Assembly (NCBI GenBank): GCA_910588885.1
Contig: CAJUSQ010000116.1
Coordinates: 1 to 8,709 of the forward strand
Source: an uncultured Lachnospiraceae bacterium
GTDB lineage: Bacteria; Bacillota; Clostridia; Lachnospirales; Lachnospiraceae
Length of the DNA stretch: 8,709 nucleotides
Reading direction: 5' to 3'
Part shown: positions 5,479 through 8,709 of the stretch, one piece after another
How positions within the stretch are numbered: position 1 is the stretch's first letter
Layout of the letters: each line of letters opens with the position of its first letter
Position numbers and translations under genes: made by a program
Notes under the pieces: model-generated
What the model saw: the letters and a program-made list of their open reading frames with translations, nothing else
The model's database searches: none
What the model was told of the DNA's origin: nothing

Positions 5479-7350
5479 TTACAATCCCAGGGCAAAATCG
5501 GCTTTCTTATAGGACAGATTGGGATTGTAATAACAATCCCCGTTTTCCAAAATTTCCGGCCAAAGCTCCTCAAATAATCTGATCTCCCCCATAAAGCGTT
5601 CCTTTTTCTCCGGCTCTGTATCCAGGCCCCGGGTCTTCGATTCATAATGATAAAATTCTGCATAAGGGGTATAGACCACCAGTTCTCCCTGCTGCCGAAT
5701 CCGCATACAATAATCAATATCATTAAATGCCACTTCAAACTCTTCCCGCAGGCCGCCAAGCGTTTCAAATACAGACCGTTTTGTCATCAGGCAGGCTGCC
5801 GTAACCGCATTGTAATCCTGCACACAGGCCGCCCTTTTACAATAGCCTGCCGCATCCCCCGGTAATCCCGTAAAGCAGTGTCCGGCAATTCCACCGGCTC
5901 CGATAATTACGCCGGCATGCTGAATCGTATCGTCAAAATACAGCAGCTTTGCCCCTACCGCTCCTACATCCCTGCGCATACAAATGCCCAGCATTTCTCC
6001 TATGGAATCCGGCGCTTTCAGCTCGGTATCATTATTCAGCAGCAAAAGGTATTCTCCCCGGGCCTGCTGCACTCCGAAGTTATTAATTTTGGAATAATTA
6101 AACCCTCCATTATACCGATGCACCTTTACACGAGGGTTTTCCTTCTGCAATTTTTCATAATATCGGAACGTTTCTTCCTCCCGGCTGTTATTTTCTACAA
6201 TAATATATTCCAGATTCCGATAAGAGGAGTTCCGTTCCAGGGAATCCACACACTTACACAAATCCGCTGCCGCATCTTTATTTGGAATGATTACGGATAC
6301 CAGAGGCTCCTTATCCCGGGAGTACACCACATGATGGATTCTCCCAATATTTTCCGGCGTGCTTTTTTCCGATTTCCAGTTTTCCGGTTTCCAGTTTTCC
6401 GGTTTCCAGTCTTCCGGTTTTAGAACAGCCGATATCCCGCAGCGTTTCAAATGATCTGCAATGGCTTTTTTTTCTGATTCAAAAACCTCCCTGGCGCCCG
6501 GATTGTTTTCATTCCTCCGGTTCCCAGGCTCCCGCTGCCTTTCCTCCGGTAACGCTTCCCTCTTCCCGTGGTAAAGTATTTTGGAAATATGGAAAATATT
6601 TTTTGTCTGCTCTACGCATCGCAGTATAAAATCATACCCTTCTGCACCTTTGTATCCGTCACGCAGCGGCCCTGCTTTTTCCCAGAGAGTCCGGTGAACT
6701 GCTACAAGATGGCCGATATAGTTCAGGCTTCGAAGGAGATCTAAATTGAAATCCGGTTTAAAACAGGGTTCCGCATCGTTTTTCCGTTTCCCGAATCCTT
6801 TATCCTCATCGGAATACAGGAATTCCGTTTCCGGATTTTCATTTAATGCTTTTACACATTCATACAACGCGTTCCTTGCAAGAAAATCCCCGGCCTCCAG
6901 AAAAATGATATATTCTCCCGAAGATACTGTTACTGCAGAATTTATCCCTTCTATCATGGACTGCTGCTGTAAACCGGAAAAATATTTAATCCGCTGGTCC
7001 TGGCCATTTGTTCTTAACGCGCTCTCGTGTTTTGCAGCATCCGATTCCACCCTGCCGCCTGCCAATATCAGTTCCCAGTTCCCATAGGACTGCTCCTGTA
7101 CCGATTTTATGGAATCCTCCGTTTCTTTTCCCGTTGTCCGGCATAAGGGCAGAATTACCGAAATCTTCGGCATATAGGAAAACGTTTCCCGGGTTTGCAG
7201 CTTGAACTGCTTTCTGGTCAGCCGATGGCTCCTTTGCCAGCTCCGATAGCTGATGCCATAATGCAGCCGTATTTTTTCATAAGCTTTTTTGCAAAATGCT
7301 TTTAAGCCATGTTTTCGCAGATATGAAAAACCACGTTTTATTCTTGCCAA
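5479..7350 (-). CDS. Two-domain family 2 glycosyltransferase with degenerate N-terminal domain
   Basis: A 623-residue cytoplasmic protein with two GT2 domains, like RfbC-type O-antigen and rhamnan enzymes. After a basic N-terminal region (1-60), the first domain (about 62-300) has lost its expected motifs. It shows P-L-C-R at 68-71 where the family has P-x-Y-N, A-G-G-R at 97-100 for A-D-x-S, E-A-G-D at 152-155 where the adjacent paralogue has D-H-D-D, A-E-G-Y-D at 236-240 for A-Q-D-Y-D, and Y-H-G-K at 260-263 for Y-H-W-R. A linker with K-P-E-N-W repeats (311-335) leads to an intact second domain: V-S-V-I-I-P-N at 351-357, V-E-N-N-S at 385-389, L-N-N-D-T at 438-442, and F-N-D-I-D-Y-C at 542-548. 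So probably only the C-terminal domain transfers sugar. The start is TTG at 7348-7350, supported by AAGGAG 7 bases upstream. It shares high similarity with the gene before it, implying tandem duplication. The sugar donor is unknown. Confidence 0.93.
   Translation of the reverse strand: MARIKRGFSYLRKHGLKAFCKKAYEKIRLHYGISYRSWQRSHRLTRKQFKLQTRETFSYMPKISVILPLCRTTGKETEDSIKSVQEQSYGNWELILAGGRVESDAAKHESALRTNGQDQRIKYFSGLQQQSMIEGINSAVTVSSGEYIIFLEAGDFLARNALYECVKALNENPETEFLYSDEDKGFGKRKNDAEPCFKPDFNLDLLRSLNYIGHLVAVHRTLWEKAGPLRDGYKGAEGYDFILRCVEQTKNIFHISKILYHGKREALPEERQREPGNRRNENNPGAREVFESEKKAIADHLKRCGISAVLKPEDWKPENWKPENWKSEKSTPENIGRIHHVVYSRDKEPLVSVIIPNKDAAADLCKCVDSLERNSSYRNLEYIIVENNSREEETFRYYEKLQKENPRVKVHRYNGGFNYSKINNFGVQQARGEYLLLLNNDTELKAPDSIGEMLGICMRRDVGAVGAKLLYFDDTIQHAGVIIGAGGIAGHCFTGLPGDAAGYCKRAACVQDYNAVTAACLMTKRSVFETLGGLREEFEVAFNDIDYCMRIRQQGELVVYTPYAEFYHYESKTRGLDTEPEKKERFMGEIRLFEELWPEILENGDCYYNPNLSYKKADFALGL
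6346..6420 (-). repeat. 15-bp tandem repeat encoding KPENW pentapeptides in the GT2 linker
   Basis: Five consecutive 15-bp units read on the minus strand as K-P-E-D-W, K-P-E-N-W, K-P-E-N-W, K-S-E-K-S and T-P-E-N-I. The first three are near-identical (one base differs) and the last two are decayed. They lie between the two glycosyltransferase domains, and the neighbouring paralogue has no such repeat at this point. The unit is a multiple of three, so copy-number change would alter linker length without shifting the frame. Confidence 0.92.
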
Positions 7351-7357
7351 TTCGCTG

Positions 7358-7363
7358 CTCCTT
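7358..7363 (-). promoter_or_regulatory. Ribosome binding site fixing a TTG start
   Basis: AAGGAG on the minus strand, 7 bases before the TTG codon at 7348-7350. This site, with the family-like basic N-terminus that follows, is why TTG was chosen over any internal ATG. It lies in the 24-bp gap between the two paralogous glycosyltransferase genes. Confidence 0.85.
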
Positions 7364-7374
7364 ACTTCTGTCTG

Positions 7375-8709
7375 TTAATATTTTAACGAAAAATCCGCTT
7401 TATCCAGGGTCAGATTCGGATTGTAGTAGGGGTCTCCCTGTTCTAATAGTACTGTCCATTTGTCCATAAACCTTGCAACTTCTCCATTAAAGCGTTCCAC
7501 TTTTTCAGGCGTATCCTCCAATCCTCTGGACTTAGATTCGTAATGATACAACTCTGCTAAGGGATTATAGACCACCAACTTCCCGGTTTCACGCACTTTT
7601 AAACAATAATCTATATCATTAAAAGCCACTTCAAATTCTTCTCCCAGACCGCCTACTGTTTCAAATACCGATTTCTTTGTCATCATACAGGCCGCCGTAA
7701 CGGCAGAATAATCCTGTATGCAAATAATGCGGCCCATATACCCAATATCATAGCGGGATTCTCCGATAAACGTATGTCCTGCCATTCCGCCAAATCCAAT
7801 CACAACCCCAGCATGCTGAATCGTATCATCTCCATAATAGAGCCTTGCGCCGACTACTCCTACATCCTCTCTCATGCAAACACTCAGCATTTCCCAGATA
7901 CAGTCCTCATTAATAATTGCCGTATCGTTATTTAGCAGAAGGACATAGTCGCCTTTTGTATATTTTACACCATAATTGTTGATTTTGGAATAATTAAAAT
8001 TACCTTCATAATATAAAACCGTCACATTTTCCTGCTTTTCCAGTTCCTGATAAAAGGCAAAAGTTTCTTCTTCCGTACTGTTGTTTTCTATAATCACATA
8101 TTCATAATTGCGATAGCTGGATTTTTCATTTATTGAATTCATACACTTTTTTAAATCTTCAATATGATCCTTATTTGGAATTACAATGGAAACCATAGGC
8201 TGTTCCTTCCAATGGTATTTCGTATAATAAATGCCATGGAATTGACTGCTTTCTACAGTAGCAGGAATACCCAACCGCCGATAATGAGCCTCTACCGCTC
8301 TCCTCCCTGCCTCAAATGCATATAGCTTGCTTTCCGGATTTGCTGCCGTGGAATCCATATGGCTGCGCCAATGATATAGTACTTTTGGGATATGCACAAT
8401 CTGCCTGGCTACTTCACAGCAGCGCAGGATAAAATCGTAATCCTGGGCACCATCAAATTCCTTCCGCAACATTCCAATTTTTTCCACAATACTTCGTTTT
8501 ACCACAAACAAATGACAAATGTAATTAACACTGCACAACAGGTCAATATTGTAGTCTGATTTAAAATGGGGTTCAAAATATTTTTTTCCATTCATGTCCA
8601 CTTTGTCTTCATCAGAATACAGAACATCCGTTTCTTCCTGCTCGTTTATTGCTTTCGCACATTCAAAAAGAGCATCCGGCGATAAAGTATCGTCATGATC
8701 CGACAGTAC
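7375..8709 (-). CDS. Two-domain family 2 glycosyltransferase, N-terminus beyond window edge
   Basis: 444 residues are visible, and the frame stays open to the last base, so the GTG at 8601 is an internal valine and the start lies outside. Counting from the edge, the first GT2 domain shows D-H-D-D at 4-7 (metal-binding DxD), L-Y-S-D-E-D-K near 30-36, A-Q-D-Y-D at 88-92 (probable catalytic base) and Y-H-W-R at 112-115 with S-T-A a few residues later, so it looks active. The second domain begins at V-S-I-V-I-P-N (173-179) and has I-E-N-N-S, L-N-N-D-T (259-263), D-D-T-I-Q-H-A-G and F-N-D-I-D-Y-C (363-369). It is therefore likely bifunctional, making two successive linkages in a surface glycan, as RfbC-like enzymes are thought to do. 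It ends with TAA at 7375-7377, 24 bp before the next gene, a clear paralogue. By comparison with that gene about 150 N-terminal residues are missing here. Confidence 0.94.
   Translation of the reverse strand, partial: VLSDHDDTLSPDALFECAKAINEQEETDVLYSDEDKVDMNGKKYFEPHFKSDYNIDLLCSVNYICHLFVVKRSIVEKIGMLRKEFDGAQDYDFILRCCEVARQIVHIPKVLYHWRSHMDSTAANPESKLYAFEAGRRAVEAHYRRLGIPATVESSQFHGIYYTKYHWKEQPMVSIVIPNKDHIEDLKKCMNSINEKSSYRNYEYVIIENNSTEEETFAFYQELEKQENVTVLYYEGNFNYSKINNYGVKYTKGDYVLLLNNDTAIINEDCIWEMLSVCMREDVGVVGARLYYGDDTIQHAGVVIGFGGMAGHTFIGESRYDIGYMGRIICIQDYSAVTAACMMTKKSVFETVGGLGEEFEVAFNDIDYCLKVRETGKLVVYNPLAELYHYESKSRGLEDTPEKVERFNGEVARFMDKWTVLLEQGDPYYNPNLTLDKADFSLKY

Noticed and set aside
4604..5512. Long open frame of 302 codons on the plus strand, antisense to the DUF2142 gene
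   Set aside because: It lies opposite a confidently assigned gene with family motifs, has no recognisable domain and has a composition (many His, Arg, Gln, Pro) typical of reverse-strand shadows. It also spans the junction of two real genes.
6466..6473. Run of eight T (A8 on the coding strand) in the two-domain glycosyltransferase as a possible phase-variation tract
   Set aside because: The gene is in frame on both sides, the run simply encodes Glu-Lys-Lys-Ala, and eight bases is within ordinary range for this composition. Nothing else points to slippage here.
8581..8601. GTG at 8599-8601 as the start of the rightmost glycosyltransferase
   Set aside because: The frame remains open for 36 more codons to the window edge and encodes the DxD motif and flanking conserved GT2 sequence, so the gene is truncated by the window rather than short.

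Overview
The window reads as part of a surface or cell-wall polysaccharide locus from a low-to-mid GC Gram-positive anaerobe, most likely of the Clostridia (a Lachnospiraceae-like genome would fit). The clues are AAGGAG/GAGG-type ribosome binding sites, a TTG start, a CDP-glycerol glycerophosphotransferase-family (TagF/TagB-like) enzyme, a DUF2142 membrane protein, and RfbC-like two-domain family 2 glycosyltransferases next to a UDP-glucose dehydrogenase. The species cannot be named from sequence alone.

Layout. On the plus strand, positions 1-944 hold the 3' two-thirds or so of a UDP-glucose 6-dehydrogenase, cut by the window edge. A 154-bp convergent spacer (945-1098) follows; it contains inverted repeats but no clear U-tract terminator. 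Everything else is one minus-strand run of five genes, read from the right edge leftward. They are a two-domain glycosyltransferase cut by the window edge (8709-7375), a second two-domain glycosyltransferase (7350-5479), a DUF2142 polytopic membrane protein (5464-3500), a single-domain family 2 glycosyltransferase (3411-2401) and a glycerophosphotransferase-family enzyme (2367-1099). Gaps are 24, 14, 88 and 33 bp, so they look like one operon whose promoter lies outside the window. No stretch over 300 bases lacks a gene, and I see no RNA genes, mobile elements or CRISPR.

How the genes may work together (inference). The glycosyltransferases would build a lipid-linked glycan at the cytoplasmic face. 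The glycerophosphotransferase-like enzyme would add a polyol-phosphate or related substituent. The DUF2142 protein, which has a large non-membrane domain near its N terminus, may act on lipid-linked sugars in or across the membrane. UDP-glucose dehydrogenase would supply UDP-glucuronate, although it is transcribed convergently and may belong to a neighbouring unit.

The most notable observation is in the 623-residue glycosyltransferase at 5479-7350. Its N-terminal GT2 domain has lost essentially every hallmark catalytic motif that can be checked, while its C-terminal GT2 domain is intact. The linker between the domains carries a 15-bp tandem repeat encoding a Lys-Pro-Glu-Asn-Trp pentapeptide. 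The tandem paralogue next door keeps the catalytic motifs. I see no strong evidence of a wholly new system; the rest is a recognisable glycan-assembly cluster.
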